Notes: a model not told the origin generated them from the sequence alone. DNA of 64,000 nt from Methyloceanibacter caenitepidi (GCF_000828475.1 NZ_AP014648.1:2181400-2245399); one strand, 5' to 3'; positions 1 to 10,543 are shown, counted from the stretch's first letter. Translations and numbers: made by a program.

Positions 1-369
1 GCCTGGCCCGAGCGCATGCACGTACCCAACGAGCGCATCGACTTGGCGACGCTCGGCTCCCTCACGTTTGAAGCCCCGGACCCCGAACGATTCCCGGCCT
101 TGCGCCTGGCCAAGGAGGTTCTGGAAACCGGCGGCAGCGCGGGCGCCGTGCTGAACGCGGCCAATGAAGTCGCCGTTGCGGCCTTCCTCGAGAAGCGGTT
201 AGGGTTCCTCGGAATCGCCGGGCTGGTGGAGACCACGCTGGTCGACTGCGCCGACCTGATCGCGCTCGCTCCGGAAACCGCCGAGGACGTGTACGAGATC
301 GACGAAGAGGCGCGCCGCCGGGCGAGGGACCGGCTGCCCCGTTGGGCGGGTGCAGACGCGGGGGACTGA
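1..369 (+). CDS. dxr: 1-deoxy-D-xylulose 5-phosphate reductoisomerase, C-terminal part (cut by window edge)
   Basis: The reading frame is open from base 1 to the TGA at 367-369 and gives the last 122 residues; the start lies outside the window, so this is a truncation by the window and not a broken gene. The segment AGAVLNAANEVAVAAFL is the conserved C-terminal helical region of DXR. The enzyme converts DXP to MEP with NADPH in the cytoplasmic MEP isoprenoid pathway. It sits just upstream of rseP and bamA, a common alphaproteobacterial order (usually after uppS and cdsA). ispDF, a later step of the same pathway, is found at about 45 kb. Confidence 0.93.
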   Translation, partial: AWPERMHVPNERIDLATLGSLTFEAPDPERFPALRLAKEVLETGGSAGAVLNAANEVAVAAFLEKRLGFLGIAGLVETTLVDCADLIALAPETAEDVYEIDEEARRRARDRLPRWAGADAGD

Positions 370-474
370 AGGACGCAGCGGAGCAGGCCGCGCCCGGCAC
401 GACGGACGTGCCGGAATAGGCATGCACGTACTGAACTGACTAAGAAGGGCCCAATTCTCTAGGTAACCGGACTT

Positions 475-1617
475 ATGGATATTTTCACATCGCTCGCCGG
501 CTTCGGCGGGAGCTTTCTCAGCTATCTCATTCCGTTCCTGTTCATTCTGACCGTGGTGGTCTTTGTCCACGAGATGGGGCACTTCCTCGTGGCTCGCTGG
601 TGCGGCGTGGGAATCAAGGCGTTTTCCATCGGTTTCGGCCCCGAGATCTTCGGGTTCAACGACAAACACGGGACCCGCTGGCGCGTCGCCTGGATCCCCC
701 TCGGGGGCTACGTGAAATTCATCGACGACGAGAACGCCGCAAGCGCCGGCCAGAAGTCCCTCGAGTCGGTGCCGGAGGCAGACCGGGAAAAGACCTTTCA
801 GGGAAAAACTCTGGGTCAGCGCGCCGCCATCGTCGCCGCGGGCCCGATTGCGAATTTCATCTTCGCGATTCTGATTTTCACGGCCGTTTTCAGCATCTTC
901 GGCGAACGGATCACCGCGCCGAAGGTTGACGCGGTCGCCCCGGACAGTGCCGCGGAGCGGGCCGGTTTCCAGCCGGGCGACGTCATCACGAGCATCGACG
1001 GCAGCAAAATCGCGAACTTTACCGATATGCAGCGGATCGTGGCCACCAGCCCTGACCGGGAACTGCATTTCGCTGTCGAACGGGACGGCAAAACCGTCGA
1101 TTTGACGGCGATTCCGGAACGGAAGGAAATCACCGACCGCTTTGGAAACACGTTCAAAATCGGCCTTTTGGGTATTCAGCGCAGCGCCTCGCCGGACGAC
1201 TGGACGTGGCAGCGCCATGACCCGGCCACAGCGTTCGTGATGGGCGTCAAAGAATGCTACTTTGTCGTGTCCCGGTCCCTCGGGTACCTCTATGACGTGA
1301 TCAAAGGCCGTGAAGACGCGGATCAGCTCGGCGGTCCGCTGAGAATTGCTCAAGTATCTGGGCAGGTTGCCACCGCAGGCTTTCTTGCGCTCCTCAACCT
1401 CGCTGCCATCATCTCGGTTAGTATTGGCCTCATCAATCTATTCCCAATACCTATGCTCGATGGTGGCCATCTGCTGTTTTACGGAATCGAAGCTGTGAGG
1501 GGGAAGCCGTTAAGCGAAACCACTCAAGAAATCGGTTTTCGCATTGGCCTTGCGTTCGTCCTCATGCTAATGATTTTTGCGACCTGGAACGATCTGATTC
1601 ATTTGAAGTTTCTGTGA
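475..1617 (+). CDS. rseP: RIP metalloprotease RseP (site-2 protease)
   Basis: Inner-membrane zinc protease of 380 residues that cleaves transmembrane anti-sigma factors and signal-peptide remnants. The first membrane helix (about 18-42) carries the zinc motif HEMGH at residues 32-36. A single PDZ domain lies at about 150-230 (KVDAVAPDSAAERAGFQPGD). The second active-site motif, NLFPIPMLDGGH, lies in a C-terminal helix near residue 325 and supplies the Asp ligand. E. coli RseP has two PDZ domains; one is usual for shorter bacterial homologues. The ATG at 475 is the first start before the HExxH helix. It lies between dxr and bamA, and that context fits an envelope-stress role. Confidence 0.95.
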   Translation: MDIFTSLAGFGGSFLSYLIPFLFILTVVVFVHEMGHFLVARWCGVGIKAFSIGFGPEIFGFNDKHGTRWRVAWIPLGGYVKFIDDENAASAGQKSLESVPEADREKTFQGKTLGQRAAIVAAGPIANFIFAILIFTAVFSIFGERITAPKVDAVAPDSAAERAGFQPGDVITSIDGSKIANFTDMQRIVATSPDRELHFAVERDGKTVDLTAIPERKEITDRFGNTFKIGLLGIQRSASPDDWTWQRHDPATAFVMGVKECYFVVSRSLGYLYDVIKGREDADQLGGPLRIAQVSGQVATAGFLALLNLAAIISVSIGLINLFPIPMLDGGHLLFYGIEAVRGKPLSETTQEIGFRIGLAFVLMLMIFATWNDLIHLKFL

Positions 1618-1718
1618 TGGTGGAATTGGCGGGCAGGGGATAAAAAGAACCGCTCGATTTCACCTGAAAAGAGACGGATCGTATCTAAAATCGGCCACAA
1701 ACAGATGGCCAGCTTGGT

Positions 1719-1739
1719 CCATAGGCCCAAAGCCTATGG
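1719..1739. other. Short hairpin upstream of bamA
   Basis: Perfect 7-bp inverted repeat (CCATAGG / CCTATGG) around a 7-base loop, in the 154-base gap between rseP and bamA. It is followed by a G- and T-rich stretch rather than a clean T run, so it is a poor intrinsic terminator. It could be part of the bamA 5' leader. No function is assigned. Confidence 0.35.
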
Positions 1740-1771
1740 GGGGTTTGGGTTAACGGGGGATTACACCAGAA

Positions 1772-4183
1772 ATGGTGCGGTGGACGTTGGAAAGAGGACT
1801 CATGGCAGTCCTCCTAGTGTTGTGTAGCGTCCCGCTCTCGCTGGGTATCAGCGCGAGCTTTGGCGACCTCACAGCCGCTGCCCAAAACGCCACCATCAGC
1901 TCCGTCGTCGTTCAAGGCAATCAGCGCGTCGAAGCCGAGACGATCCGCTCTTACCTCACGTTTTCCGCCGGCGACCCCTACGACCCCGGCGAGATCAACC
2001 AATCCCTTAAGACCCTATTCGCCACCGGCCTTTTCAAGGACGTTCGCATTAAGCGGCAGTACTCCACGGTCGTCGTTGTCGTCGTCGAAAATCCCGTCGT
2101 CGCGCGCGTGCGCTTCGAAGGCAACAAGGACGTCGAGAGCGACGTGCTGAGTTCGGAAGTTCAGGTGAAGCCGCGGTCGGTCTATACGCAAGCCCGCGTT
2201 CAGGCCGACGAGCAGCGAATCCGCGATGTCCTCGCACGTCAGGGCCATTACGACGCTCAAGTCAGCGCCCAGGTCATTCCGCTCGGTGGCAACCGTGTAG
2301 AAGTGGTCTACCAGATCGGCGAAGGCGTTAAGACCAAGGTCAAGGCCATCAAGTTCGTCGGCAACGAGGCCTTCAGCGCCTCTCAGCTCCGGTTTGTGGT
2401 GACCACGAAACGGACGAGCTGGCTCAGCTTCCTCAAGAACGACAACATCTACGATCCGGACCGGCTTGCGCTCGATCGCGAACTGCTGCGCCAATTCTAT
2501 TTGAAGAACGGCTATGCGGATGTCCGCATCCTTTCCTCGAATGCCGATATCCTGCCGGGTGAGGGTGGCGGCGGTTGGCTGAACCGGAACGAGGGCGGCT
2601 TCGTCATCACGTTCGAGATCTATGAAGGCCCGCGCTACGACTTCGGCTATATCGATATCGAGAGCGCCTTGCCGTCGTTGGACGTCAACGCCCTTAGCGG
2701 CGCGCTCCTGACGAAGCCCGGCAAACGCTACAACGTCGAAAAGGTCGAGAAGACCGTCGAAGCCTTGACCGTCAAGGTGTCCGAACAGGGCTATGCCTTC
2801 GGTCAGGTCCGGCCGCGTTTCGATCGCGATCCGACCACGCAGACGATCAACATCACTTACGTGATCGACGAAGGTCCGCGGGTCTACATCGAACGGATCA
2901 ACATCGTCGGCAACTACCGCACCGAGGATCAGGTTATCCGGCGGCAGTTCCGTCTGGCAGAAGGCGATGCTTATAACCGTCTGCTGATCGAGGCCGCGCG
3001 CAAACGTTTGCGCTCGCTCGGGTTCTTCAAGACGGTCGATATTCAGACGTCTCCGGGCAGCGCGCCGGATCGCGTCGTCATCGATGTTGTCGTCGTCGAA
3101 CAGCCGACGGGTGAGTTCTCGTTCGGTGTCGGTTACTCCACGACGGAAGGCGTCATCGGCGACGTGAGCGTCACCGAGCGCAACCTGATGGGCCGCGGTC
3201 AGTATGTCCGCTTGGGTCTCTCGGGCAGCCTTGAGCGCTTCCAGGTGGACTTCAGCTTCACCGAGCCGGCCTTCCTCGGCCGGAACATCGCGGCCGGTTT
3301 CGACCTGTTCCACAAGGAAGTCGACCTGACCAACGTGGCCTCGTTCAAGCAGCGCGATACCGGTGGCAACCTGCGTATCGGCTTCCCCGTTGCCAACAAC
3401 ACCCAGCTCGGCTTGCGCTACCGGCTCCAGCGCGAGGAAATCTACGACGCCACACGAGATGCCTCGCTTGCGATCAAGCAGGCCGCGGAAGAGGGCGCGG
3501 TTATCGTCTCGAGCCTGGGCTATACGCTGGCTTACGACACTCGGAACCTGCCGCAATCGCCGACCAGCGGTATCTTCGCGTCGATTTCGCAGGATTTCGC
3601 GGGCGTCGGCGGCGACGTCCAGTACAACCGCTTCATCCTGGACACCCGCGGCTATTACCCGATCACCAACAAGATTACGCTTGTGGGCCGGGTCCAGGGT
3701 GGCGTCATCGAGCCTTGGGGTGGCGAGGATCTGCGTCTGACCGACCTGTTCTTCAAGGGCGGCGAGACGATCCGCGGCTTCGACCGCGCCGGTTACGGCC
3801 CGCGTGACGCCTGCCGCAACCCGACGACCGGAAAGCGCGTCCCGGACTGCAGCCAGGACTCCTTGGGTGGCAAGTATTTCTGGGCTACGACGGCCGAGGT
3901 ACGCTTCCCGCTGCCGCTCATTCCTGAGAACCTCGGCATGCAGGGCGCCGTCTTCGTCGACGCGGGCTCTCTCTGGGGTCCGGGGGAGGCGGCCATCCAA
4001 GCGGTCGATATCGACGAAGGCAGCTACATCGAGGACACCGCGGATATTCGCCTCTCGACCGGTGTCAGCCTGATCTGGCAGTCTCCGCTTGGTCCGCTCC
4101 GCGCCGACCTCGCCGAGGCCCTGTTGAAGGCCGACTTCGACAGAACCGAGCTCTTCCGCTTCGGTGCCTCGACCGCTTTCTAA
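1772..4183 (+). CDS. bamA: Outer membrane protein assembly factor BamA
   Basis: Central Omp85 protein of 803 residues that inserts beta-barrel proteins into the outer membrane. The N-terminus (MVRWTLERG followed by a hydrophobic stretch) is a signal peptide; an internal ATG at 1802 would remove its two Arg residues, so the start at 1772 is preferred. Five POTRA repeats (about 38-435) are recognisable from recurrent segments such as VVVQGNQRVE, RVRFEGNKDVES and IERINIVGNYRTEDQVIRRQF. The barrel follows from about 460 to the C-terminal Phe803. The loop-6 motif appears as IRGF (about residues 668-671). No skp/ompH gene follows; lpxD starts 68 bases downstream, a usual Rhizobiales arrangement. 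Confidence 0.96.
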   Translation: MVRWTLERGLMAVLLVLCSVPLSLGISASFGDLTAAAQNATISSVVVQGNQRVEAETIRSYLTFSAGDPYDPGEINQSLKTLFATGLFKDVRIKRQYSTVVVVVVENPVVARVRFEGNKDVESDVLSSEVQVKPRSVYTQARVQADEQRIRDVLARQGHYDAQVSAQVIPLGGNRVEVVYQIGEGVKTKVKAIKFVGNEAFSASQLRFVVTTKRTSWLSFLKNDNIYDPDRLALDRELLRQFYLKNGYADVRILSSNADILPGEGGGGWLNRNEGGFVITFEIYEGPRYDFGYIDIESALPSLDVNALSGALLTKPGKRYNVEKVEKTVEALTVKVSEQGYAFGQVRPRFDRDPTTQTINITYVIDEGPRVYIERINIVGNYRTEDQVIRRQFRLAEGDAYNRLLIEAARKRLRSLGFFKTVDIQTSPGSAPDRVVIDVVVVEQPTGEFSFGVGYSTTEGVIGDVSVTERNLMGRGQYVRLGLSGSLERFQVDFSFTEPAFLGRNIAAGFDLFHKEVDLTNVASFKQRDTGGNLRIGFPVANNTQLGLRYRLQREEIYDATRDASLAIKQAAEEGAVIVSSLGYTLAYDTRNLPQSPTSGIFASISQDFAGVGGDVQYNRFILDTRGYYPITNKITLVGRVQGGVIEPWGGEDLRLTDLFFKGGETIRGFDRAGYGPRDACRNPTTGKRVPDCSQDSLGGKYFWATTAEVRFPLPLIPENLGMQGAVFVDAGSLWGPGEAAIQAVDIDEGSYIEDTADIRLSTGVSLIWQSPLGPLRADLAEALLKADFDRTELFRFGASTAF

Positions 4184-4251
4184 AGATTGCCGCTATCCGA
4201 TGCGGAGTGCTGTTGTCGCGACCGCTTGAGCGCGGCCCGCTAGGAGACCCA

Positions 4252-5325
4252 ATGGAACATCCGGGATTTTTCAAACGCGCCGGTCCGTTCGCTTTGGGGC
4301 GCGTTGCGGAGACCGTCGGGGCAGAACTCGGCCCGGACACGGACCCCGACCTTGAGATCGTCGACGTCTTGCCGCTCGACGATGCGGGCGAGGGGCACCT
4401 GTCCTTCGTAGACAATCCCAAATATCTGCCGGCGCTGGAGACGACGAAAGCAACCGCATGCATCGTCGCCCCGAAATTCGTCCGCAAAGTGCCGTCCGGC
4501 ACCGCTGCGCTGACGATGCGCGAACCCTATCGCGGTTTCGCTAAAGCGATCGCCTTGTTCTACCCGGAATCGCTCCGCCCGAAGACGGCGGGACCCGCCA
4601 TGGACGGCGTGGCGGCCCTCGGTGTTCATCCGTCTGTGGTGATGGAGCCCGATGTGACGATCGAACCCGGCGCCGTCATAGGGCCCGAAGCCCATATCGG
4701 ACGGGGCACGACGATCGCCGCCGGCGCCGTCATCGGCTACCGGGTCCATATCGGCCGGAACAGCTATATCGGGCCCAACGCCTCGGTGACCCACGCCCTG
4801 ATCGGAAACAACGTCGTCATCCATTCAGGCGTCGCAATCGGCCAGGACGGATTCGGCTTTGCGATGGGACGGGAGGGCCATATGAAGGTGCCTCAGATCG
4901 GCCGCGTCGTGATTCAGGACGATGTGGAGATCGGGGCCAATTCGACCGTCGATCGCGGGGCCCTGCGGGATACGATTATCGGAGAAGGCACGAAAATTGA
5001 TAATCTCGTCCAAATCGGGCACAACGTCATCGTCGGTAGGCATTGCATTATTGTGTCGCAAACGGGTATTTCGGGCAGTTCCGAGCTTGGCGATTTCGTG
5101 GCTCTGGGCGGGCAGGTCGGCGTCGTTGGCCATCTGAAGATTGGCGCCGGAGCACAGATCGCTGGGAGCAGCAACGTACGGGGCGATGTTCCTGCCGGAG
5201 CACGCTGGGGCGGCACACCGGCCAAACCGGTCCGGCTATGGTTCCGGGAGCTGACTCTTTTGCGGCAGCTTGCCGAACGTAAGGATGTAAAGATTGACCA
5301 AGGAGAAGGCGGGGACGGCGCGTAG
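4252..5325 (+). CDS. lpxD: UDP-3-O-(3-hydroxyacyl)glucosamine N-acyltransferase LpxD
   Basis: Third step of lipid A synthesis: transfer of a 3-hydroxyacyl chain from acyl-ACP to the 2-amino group. The 357-residue protein has the LpxD N-terminal domain (about 1-110) and then a left-handed beta helix of hexapeptide repeats (about 115-320). Catalytic His257 lies in VQIGHNV. The start at 4252 is chosen because TAGGAGA lies just upstream; an in-frame GTG at 4207 adds 15 residues without a ribosome site. The gene lies in a lipid A operon, after bamA and just before fabZ. Confidence 0.95.
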   Translation: MEHPGFFKRAGPFALGRVAETVGAELGPDTDPDLEIVDVLPLDDAGEGHLSFVDNPKYLPALETTKATACIVAPKFVRKVPSGTAALTMREPYRGFAKAIALFYPESLRPKTAGPAMDGVAALGVHPSVVMEPDVTIEPGAVIGPEAHIGRGTTIAAGAVIGYRVHIGRNSYIGPNASVTHALIGNNVVIHSGVAIGQDGFGFAMGREGHMKVPQIGRVVIQDDVEIGANSTVDRGALRDTIIGEGTKIDNLVQIGHNVIVGRHCIIVSQTGISGSSELGDFVALGGQVGVVGHLKIGAGAQIAGSSNVRGDVPAGARWGGTPAKPVRLWFRELTLLRQLAERKDVKIDQGEGGDGA

Positions 5326-5353
5326 CCAGCCCGCATCGAAGGAGCCGGTCCGA

Positions 5354-5833
5354 ATGAACGAGAGCGGAGAAATTCAGAGGCCCGATCGGGTTGAAGCTGC
5401 CGATATCATGAAGCTTCTGCCCCATCGCTACCCCTTCCTGCTTGTCGACCGCATTGTCGACATGGATGGGGATCGCTCTGCGACCGGCATCAAGAACGTG
5501 ACGGCGAATGAGCCCTATTTCCAAGGGCATTTTCCCGGCAACCCGGTTATGCCCGGGGTTCTCTTGATCGAAGGCATGGCCCAAACGGCAGGCGCGCTGT
5601 GCATGCGGTTCCTCGACGAATTCGAGGAGCCGCCGCTCGTGTACTTCATGGCCATCGACAAGGCGCGTTTCCGCCGCCCGGTGATCCCTGGGGACACCGT
5701 CCATTACCATGTGGAGAAGATGCGCAGCCGCGGCAAAGTCTGGCGCTTCAAGGCGCGTGCCCTAGTAGATGGCAATCTGGTGGCCGAGGCGGAAGTCAGC
5801 GCAGTGATCGTCGATACGATCGAGGCAGAGTAA
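5354..5833 (+). CDS. fabZ: 3-hydroxyacyl-[acyl-carrier-protein] dehydratase FabZ
   Basis: Hot-dog fold dehydratase of fatty acid synthesis, here placed to share hydroxyacyl-ACP with LpxA and LpxD. The 159-residue product has [13 protein letters not shown] and the active-site segment [19 protein letters not shown] with the catalytic His and Glu. The ATG at 5354 follows GGAG at 5341-5344; a TTG at 5294, inside lpxD, would add a 20-residue charged extension not typical of the family and is less likely. It is followed after seven bases by lpxA. Confidence 0.95.
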   Translation: MNESGEIQRPDRVEAADIMKLLPHRYPFLLVDRIVDMDGDRSATGIKNVTANEPYFQGHFPGNPVMPGVLLIEGMAQTAGALCMRFLDEFEEPPLVYFMAIDKARFRRPVIPGDTVHYHVEKMRSRGKVWRFKARALVDGNLVAEAEVSAVIVDTIEAE

Positions 5834-5840
5834 ACGTTCC

Positions 5841-6647
5841 ATGTCCAATATTCATGCGACCGCGCAGGTCGATCCGGGTGCGAAGCTTGGGTCGAATGTC
5901 GAGATCGGGCCGTTTTGCGTGGTCGGTCCCCATGTCGAGATCGGCGACGATGCAGTCATCCGCTCCCACGTCGTGATCGACGGACGCACTAGGATCGGAG
6001 CAGGCTGCAAGATCTTCCCGTTCGTATCGGTCGGACTTGAGCCGCAGGACGTCAAATACAAGGACGATCCGAGTACGGTTACGATCGGCGAGAACACGGT
6101 GCTGCGCGAGCATGTGACCGTACACAGAGGAACATCGACGGGGCATATGGCGACCCGTGTCGGGTCGAACTGCTTCTTGATGATCGGCGCGCATGTCGCT
6201 CATGACTGCCAGATCGGAGACAATGTCACCTTGGTGAACAGCGTCGCGCTCGGCGGCCATGTGTCCGTCGGAGACGGCGCGATCATCGGCGGGCTTTCGG
6301 CCGTGCACCAGTTCGTGCGGATCGGCGCCTATTCGTTCGTCGGCGGCATGTCGGGCGTGGCCGCGGATTTGATTCCCTACGGCATGGCGCTGGGCAACCG
6401 GGCCAACCTCAACGGCCTGAACATTGTCGGTCTCAAGCGCCGCGGTTTCCCGCGCGAGCAGATCCATGAGGTGCGCAAAGCCTATCGCATGCTATTCTCG
6501 AGCGAAGGCACCATGAAAGAGCAGCTTGAGGACGTGGAAGCGATGTTTTCCACGAACGAACTCGCGCGTCAGATCATCGACTTCATCAAGAGCGATACGG
6601 ATCGCCAATTCTGCATCCCTAGCAATGTCGCATCGCCGAGCCGCTGA
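5841..6647 (+). CDS. lpxA: Acyl-ACP--UDP-N-acetylglucosamine O-acyltransferase LpxA
   Basis: First step of lipid A synthesis (268 residues). The N-terminal two-thirds is a hexapeptide-repeat beta helix. The GAHVAHDCQIG segment carries His118 and His121; the second corresponds to the catalytic base of the E. coli enzyme. The C-terminal helical domain starts at about residue 190 (NIVGLKRRGFPREQIHEVR), the LpxA signature that separates it from other hexapeptide acyltransferases. Its 3' end overlaps the proposed lpxI start by 23 bases, suggesting translational coupling. Confidence 0.95.
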   Translation: MSNIHATAQVDPGAKLGSNVEIGPFCVVGPHVEIGDDAVIRSHVVIDGRTRIGAGCKIFPFVSVGLEPQDVKYKDDPSTVTIGENTVLREHVTVHRGTSTGHMATRVGSNCFLMIGAHVAHDCQIGDNVTLVNSVALGGHVSVGDGAIIGGLSAVHQFVRIGAYSFVGGMSGVAADLIPYGMALGNRANLNGLNIVGLKRRGFPREQIHEVRKAYRMLFSSEGTMKEQLEDVEAMFSTNELARQIIDFIKSDTDRQFCIPSNVASPSR

Positions 6648-7527
6648 TAGCGAGCCGTCTGACGCGGTCAAGGTCGCGAAGATCGAAGGGCCGCTAGGCA
6701 TCATAGCCGGGCGCGGGTCGTTGCCCGCGTTCATCGCGGACGCCGCCAGCGCCGACAATGTCCCGGTCCACATTGTGGCCATCCGGGGCGAGGCGGACCG
6801 AGATATCGAGCGCTTTCCGCACACCTGGATCAAATGGGGCGAGGTCGGGAAGGTGTTCACGGCTCTCGACAAGAACGGCTGCAACGATCTCGTCATTATC
6901 GGCGGAGTAAGCCGTCCGGACTTCAAGAACGTCAGGATCGACCTCGGTGCCCTTAAGGCGCTGCCGTTTCTCCTCAGCCTCAGCAAGGGCGGCGACGATC
7001 ATATCCTGTCCCGGATCGTGCGCTTCTTCGAACAGAAGGGCTACCGTGTTCATGGCGCCGGCGACGTTCTGCCCGAACTCCTGGTGCCCGAGGGAACGCT
7101 GACCCGGCGATCGCCCTCGGCGGGCGATGAAGCGGATATGGCGCTCGCCTTCGAGGTCGTCCGTACACTGGGCAAGCTCGACATCGGCCAGGCCGCGGTC
7201 GTCTCGAACGGATACGTCTTGGCTGTCGAAGCGGCAGAAGGCACCGACGCGATGCTGGAGCGCTGCGCGGCGATCAAACAGGAAGGCCGAAGTCACGGGA
7301 CCGGGACGGGCGTCCTCGTAAAGGCGCCGAAGCCCGGCCAAGAAGAGCGCGTCGACATGCCCACCATCGGCCCGGAGACCATGCTGAAGGCGGCGGAGGC
7401 GGGGCTCTCCGGCGTTGCCGTCGCGGCGCAGCACGTGCTGATCGCCGACTACAATCGGACCATCCAGATCGCCAACGAACGGAAGCTCTTCCTCTACGGT
7501 GCCCCCTGGGGCGAGACGGAAGCGTAA
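6625..7527 (+). CDS. lpxI: UDP-2,3-diacylglucosamine pyrophosphatase LpxI
   Basis: LpxI hydrolyses UDP-2,3-diacylglucosamine to lipid X, replacing LpxH in most alphaproteobacteria. The 300-residue protein carries the family start GPLGIIAGRGSLPAFIADAA at about 22-41, IIGGVSRPDF in the first domain, and a C-terminal domain with the long stretch around VLVKAPKPGQEERVDMPTIGP. The start at 6625 overlaps lpxA by 23 bases; an earlier in-frame start (6526) would sit entirely in lpxA coding sequence. The expected next gene, lpxB, is absent: the convergent gltA ends only three bases away. Confidence 0.93.
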   Translation: MSHRRAADSEPSDAVKVAKIEGPLGIIAGRGSLPAFIADAASADNVPVHIVAIRGEADRDIERFPHTWIKWGEVGKVFTALDKNGCNDLVIIGGVSRPDFKNVRIDLGALKALPFLLSLSKGGDDHILSRIVRFFEQKGYRVHGAGDVLPELLVPEGTLTRRSPSAGDEADMALAFEVVRTLGKLDIGQAAVVSNGYVLAVEAAEGTDAMLERCAAIKQEGRSHGTGTGVLVKAPKPGQEERVDMPTIGPETMLKAAEAGLSGVAVAAQHVLIADYNRTIQIANERKLFLYGAPWGETEA

Positions 7528-7530
7528 CCG

Positions 7531-8847
7531 CTAGCGCTTGTCCATGGGCACGAAGGGACGCTCCGTGGCGCCGGTGTAGAGCTGCCGGGGACGGCCGATC
7601 CGCTGAGACGGATCCTCGACCATTTCCTTCCACTGCGCGATCCAACCGACAGTCCGCGCAAGCGCGAACAGCACCGTGAACATTTCAGTCGGGAAGCCGA
7701 GCGCCTTCAGTGTGATACCCGAATAGAAGTCGATATTCGGGTAGAGCTTCTTCTCGATGAAGTACTCGTCCGAAAGGGCGATCTTCTCGAGTTCCATGGC
7801 CACTTTGAGGATGGGGTCGTCCTGCAGCCCCACGGCGCCGAGAACTTCGTGGCAGGTCTTCTGCATGATCTTGGCGCGGGGGTCGTAGTTCTTGTAGACC
7901 CGGTGCCCAAAGCCCATCAGGCGGAACGGGTCGTCCTTGTCCTTCGCGCGCTTGACGTATTCGGGAATGCGGTCGACCGACCCGATCTCTTCCAACATCA
8001 TGAGCGCCGCCTCGTTTGCGCCGCCATGGGCCGGGCCCCACAGACAAGCGATACCGGCGGAAATGCAGGCAAAGGGGTTGGCGCCGGACGAGCCGGCAAG
8101 TCGGACCGTCGAGGTGGAGGCGTTCTGCTCGTGATCGGCATGCAGGATGAAGATCCGGCGCATGGCCCGGGTCAGGATCGGATCGACCTGATACTCCTCG
8201 CACGGGACGGCGAAGCACATCCGCATGAAGTTGGCCGAGTAGTCCAGATCGTTCTTCGGATAGATGAAGGGCTGACCCACGGAATATTTGTAGGCCATGG
8301 CCGCGATGGTCGGCATCTTCGCGATCATGCGGATGCTGGCCATCTCGCGCTGCCACGGATCCCGGATGTCGATGGAGTCGTGATAGAAGGCCGACAGCGC
8401 GCCCACGATACCAACCATGATCGCCATCGGATGCGCATCGCGGCGAAAGCCGGAGAAGAAGCGGTTCATCTGCTCATGGAGCATTGTGTGCCGCGTGATG
8501 CGGATCGTGAAGGCGTCGTACTGCTCCTTGGTCGGAAGCTCGCCGTAGAGCAGGAGATAGGCCGTTTCCAGGAAGGTCGTATTTTCCGCAAGCTGATCGA
8601 TCGGATAGCCTCGATACAGCAAGACGCCCTTGTCGCCATCGATATACGTGATCTTGGATTCGCAACTCGCCGTTGAGGTAAAACCGGGATCGTAGGTGAA
8701 GCACCCCGTTCGGCCGTAGAGCGACGTGATGTCGATGACATCCGGTCCCATCGTACCGGAGCGGACCGGCATCACATGCTCCCCACCGCGGAGCGTGACG
8801 GTCGCTTCGTCCACGTCGTTCGAGCCAAGCTCTTCTGCGATACTCAT
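7531..8847 (-). CDS. gltA: Citrate synthase (type II)
   Basis: TCA-cycle entry enzyme condensing acetyl-CoA and oxaloacetate; 438 residues, the size of the NADH-sensitive hexameric type. Visible signatures are the N-terminal beta domain ([20 protein letters not shown]), [37 protein letters not shown] and the C-terminal NIDFYSG with the catalytic Asp. A strong ribosome site (AGGAGG, seven bases before the ATG) supports the start at 8847. The 152 bases upstream, to the end of gltX, are AT-rich at their distal end and probably hold the gltA promoter, but I could not fix its boxes. Confidence 0.97.
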   Translation of the reverse strand: MSIAEELGSNDVDEATVTLRGGEHVMPVRSGTMGPDVIDITSLYGRTGCFTYDPGFTSTASCESKITYIDGDKGVLLYRGYPIDQLAENTTFLETAYLLLYGELPTKEQYDAFTIRITRHTMLHEQMNRFFSGFRRDAHPMAIMVGIVGALSAFYHDSIDIRDPWQREMASIRMIAKMPTIAAMAYKYSVGQPFIYPKNDLDYSANFMRMCFAVPCEEYQVDPILTRAMRRIFILHADHEQNASTSTVRLAGSSGANPFACISAGIACLWGPAHGGANEAALMMLEEIGSVDRIPEYVKRAKDKDDPFRLMGFGHRVYKNYDPRAKIMQKTCHEVLGAVGLQDDPILKVAMELEKIALSDEYFIEKKLYPNIDFYSGITLKALGFPTEMFTVLFALARTVGWIAQWKEMVEDPSQRIGRPRQLYTGATERPFVPMDKR

Positions 8848-8999
8848 CTCAAAACCTCCTGGACATAAGCGGGGTGGCGGGCAAAACGCTCAACCGGATT
8901 CACAAGAATACGACGCCCCCAAAGTTCACCGCATCGTTTTGCGTTGCCGCATTTTCGCGTTGATTTTACTGCAGCGCAACACGAGTTACTGCATAAATA

Positions 9000-10436
9000 T
9001 TACGCACTTTGGACTGCGCGCGTTTGATCGGCAATCCGCCCCAAAGCCTCTTCGCGCCCAAGGACCTCGAGCACATCAAAGATACCGGGCGATGTCGTTC
9101 GGCCGGTCAGGGCCGCACGGAGCGGCTGCGCCACCTTACCAAGCTTCCGATCGGTTCGCTCGGCAAACGCTCGCACGCCGGCTTCGATTCCCGCCACCGA
9201 CCAAGGATCGACCGCCTCCAGATCCGGCAGCAACTCGGCCAAGGTCTCGCGGCCGCCGTCTTCGAGGAGCTTGGCCGCCTTCTCGTCGGGCTCGATAGGA
9301 CGCTTGGCGAAGAGATAGTCCGCGCTCTCCAAGAGATCGATCAGGGTCTTGGCCCGCTCCTTCAAGCCCGGCATGGCGCGCTCGATCTTGTCCCAGCCAT
9401 CGTCGCCGATGCGTGCGAGGAGCGCATCGCCGTCCGCAAGGTGCGGCACGAGCGCCTTCAAATGGCTCACGATCTCTGCGTCCGGCATGGCCCGCAGGTA
9501 GTGGCCGTTGAGGCTTTCGAGCTTGGTGAAGTCGAATCGTGCCGGCGAGCGGCCGATGGCCTCGAGATTGAACCAGGAAATCATCTCGTCGGTGGAGATG
9601 ACCTCCGCGTCGCCATGGCTCCAGCCGAGCCGGACCAAATAGTTCCGCAAGGCGACGGGCAAATAGCCCATTTCGCGGTAGGCCTCGACCCCGAGCGCGC
9701 CATGCCGCTTCGACAGCTTCGCCCCGTCCGGCCCGTGAATCAGCGGCACATGGGCATAGATCGGTGTCTTCCAGCCAAGCGCCTCGAAGAGCTGGGTCTG
9801 GCGCGCGGCATTGGTGAGGTGGTCGTCGCCGCGGACAACGTGGGTAATGCCCATATCGTGATCATCGACCACCACCGACAGCATGTAGGTCGGCGTGCCG
9901 TCGCTGCGTAGGAGCACGAAGTCGTCCAGGTCCTTGTTGGCGAAGGTCACGCGGCCCTGGACGCGGTCCTCGATGACGGTCTCGCCGTCGCGTGGCGCCT
10001 TGAACCGGATCGCCGGCGCAACACCTTCCGGCGCCAGGGCCGGGTCCTTGTCGCGCCACCTCCCGTCGTAGCCCGGCGTACCGCCCTCGGCGCGCGCCTT
10101 CTCGCGCATGGCCTGCAGCTCCTCCGGGCTCGCATAGCAGCGATAGGCCTTGCCTTCCGCCAGGAGCTGCTCTGCGGCCTCACGGTGACGCGGCGCGCGC
10201 GAAAACTGATAGACCGGCTCGCCGTCCCACTCGAGCTCCAGCCAGCGCAGCCCGTCCAGAATGGCCTCGATGGCCGCATCCGTGGACCGGGCCCGATCCG
10301 TGTCCTCGATTCGAAGCAGCATCTTGCCGCCATGCGCCTTGGCGAAGAGCCAATTGAACAAGGCGGTACGCGCGCCGCCAATATGCAGGAAGCCCGTCGG
10401 GGACGGCGCAAATCGCGTGATAACGGTCTCGGTCAT
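9000..10436 (-). CDS. gltX: Glutamyl-tRNA synthetase
   Basis: Class I aminoacyl-tRNA synthetase charging tRNA-Glu; 478 residues from the start [20 protein letters not shown]. The HIGG form of the HIGH motif is at residues 18-21 and the second catalytic motif reads KLSKRHG. The reading frame continues upstream to 10628, but the extra 64 residues would overlap comEC and are unlike the family. It lies upstream of gltA on the same strand and is divergent from comEC over about 107 bases. Alphaproteobacteria often have a second, misacylating GltX; this one cannot be classified without the other copy. Confidence 0.95.
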   Translation of the reverse strand: MTETVITRFAPSPTGFLHIGGARTALFNWLFAKAHGGKMLLRIEDTDRARSTDAAIEAILDGLRWLELEWDGEPVYQFSRAPRHREAAEQLLAEGKAYRCYASPEELQAMREKARAEGGTPGYDGRWRDKDPALAPEGVAPAIRFKAPRDGETVIEDRVQGRVTFANKDLDDFVLLRSDGTPTYMLSVVVDDHDMGITHVVRGDDHLTNAARQTQLFEALGWKTPIYAHVPLIHGPDGAKLSKRHGALGVEAYREMGYLPVALRNYLVRLGWSHGDAEVISTDEMISWFNLEAIGRSPARFDFTKLESLNGHYLRAMPDAEIVSHLKALVPHLADGDALLARIGDDGWDKIERAMPGLKERAKTLIDLLESADYLFAKRPIEPDEKAAKLLEDGGRETLAELLPDLEAVDPWSVAGIEAGVRAFAERTDRKLGKVAQPLRAALTGRTTSPGIFDVLEVLGREEALGRIADQTRAVQSA

Positions 10437-10543
10437 CGGTGAGGTCTTGACCCGGAAAAAGTGGTTGAGATGAAGAAGGAAAGCGTCCGCGCGAGGGTGT
10501 AGCATACGGGAAGCACGCGGGTAAGGGCAGGCTGGGGGGAGCC

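Noticed and set aside
2065..2105. GTC repeat in bamA as a repeat element
   Set aside because: It encodes a run of valines in a POTRA strand and is in frame.
2015..4000. Long open frame antisense to bamA (661 codons)
   Set aside because: It mirrors bamA codon structure in GC-rich DNA, has no ribosome site or recognisable domain, and bamA is certain on the other strand.
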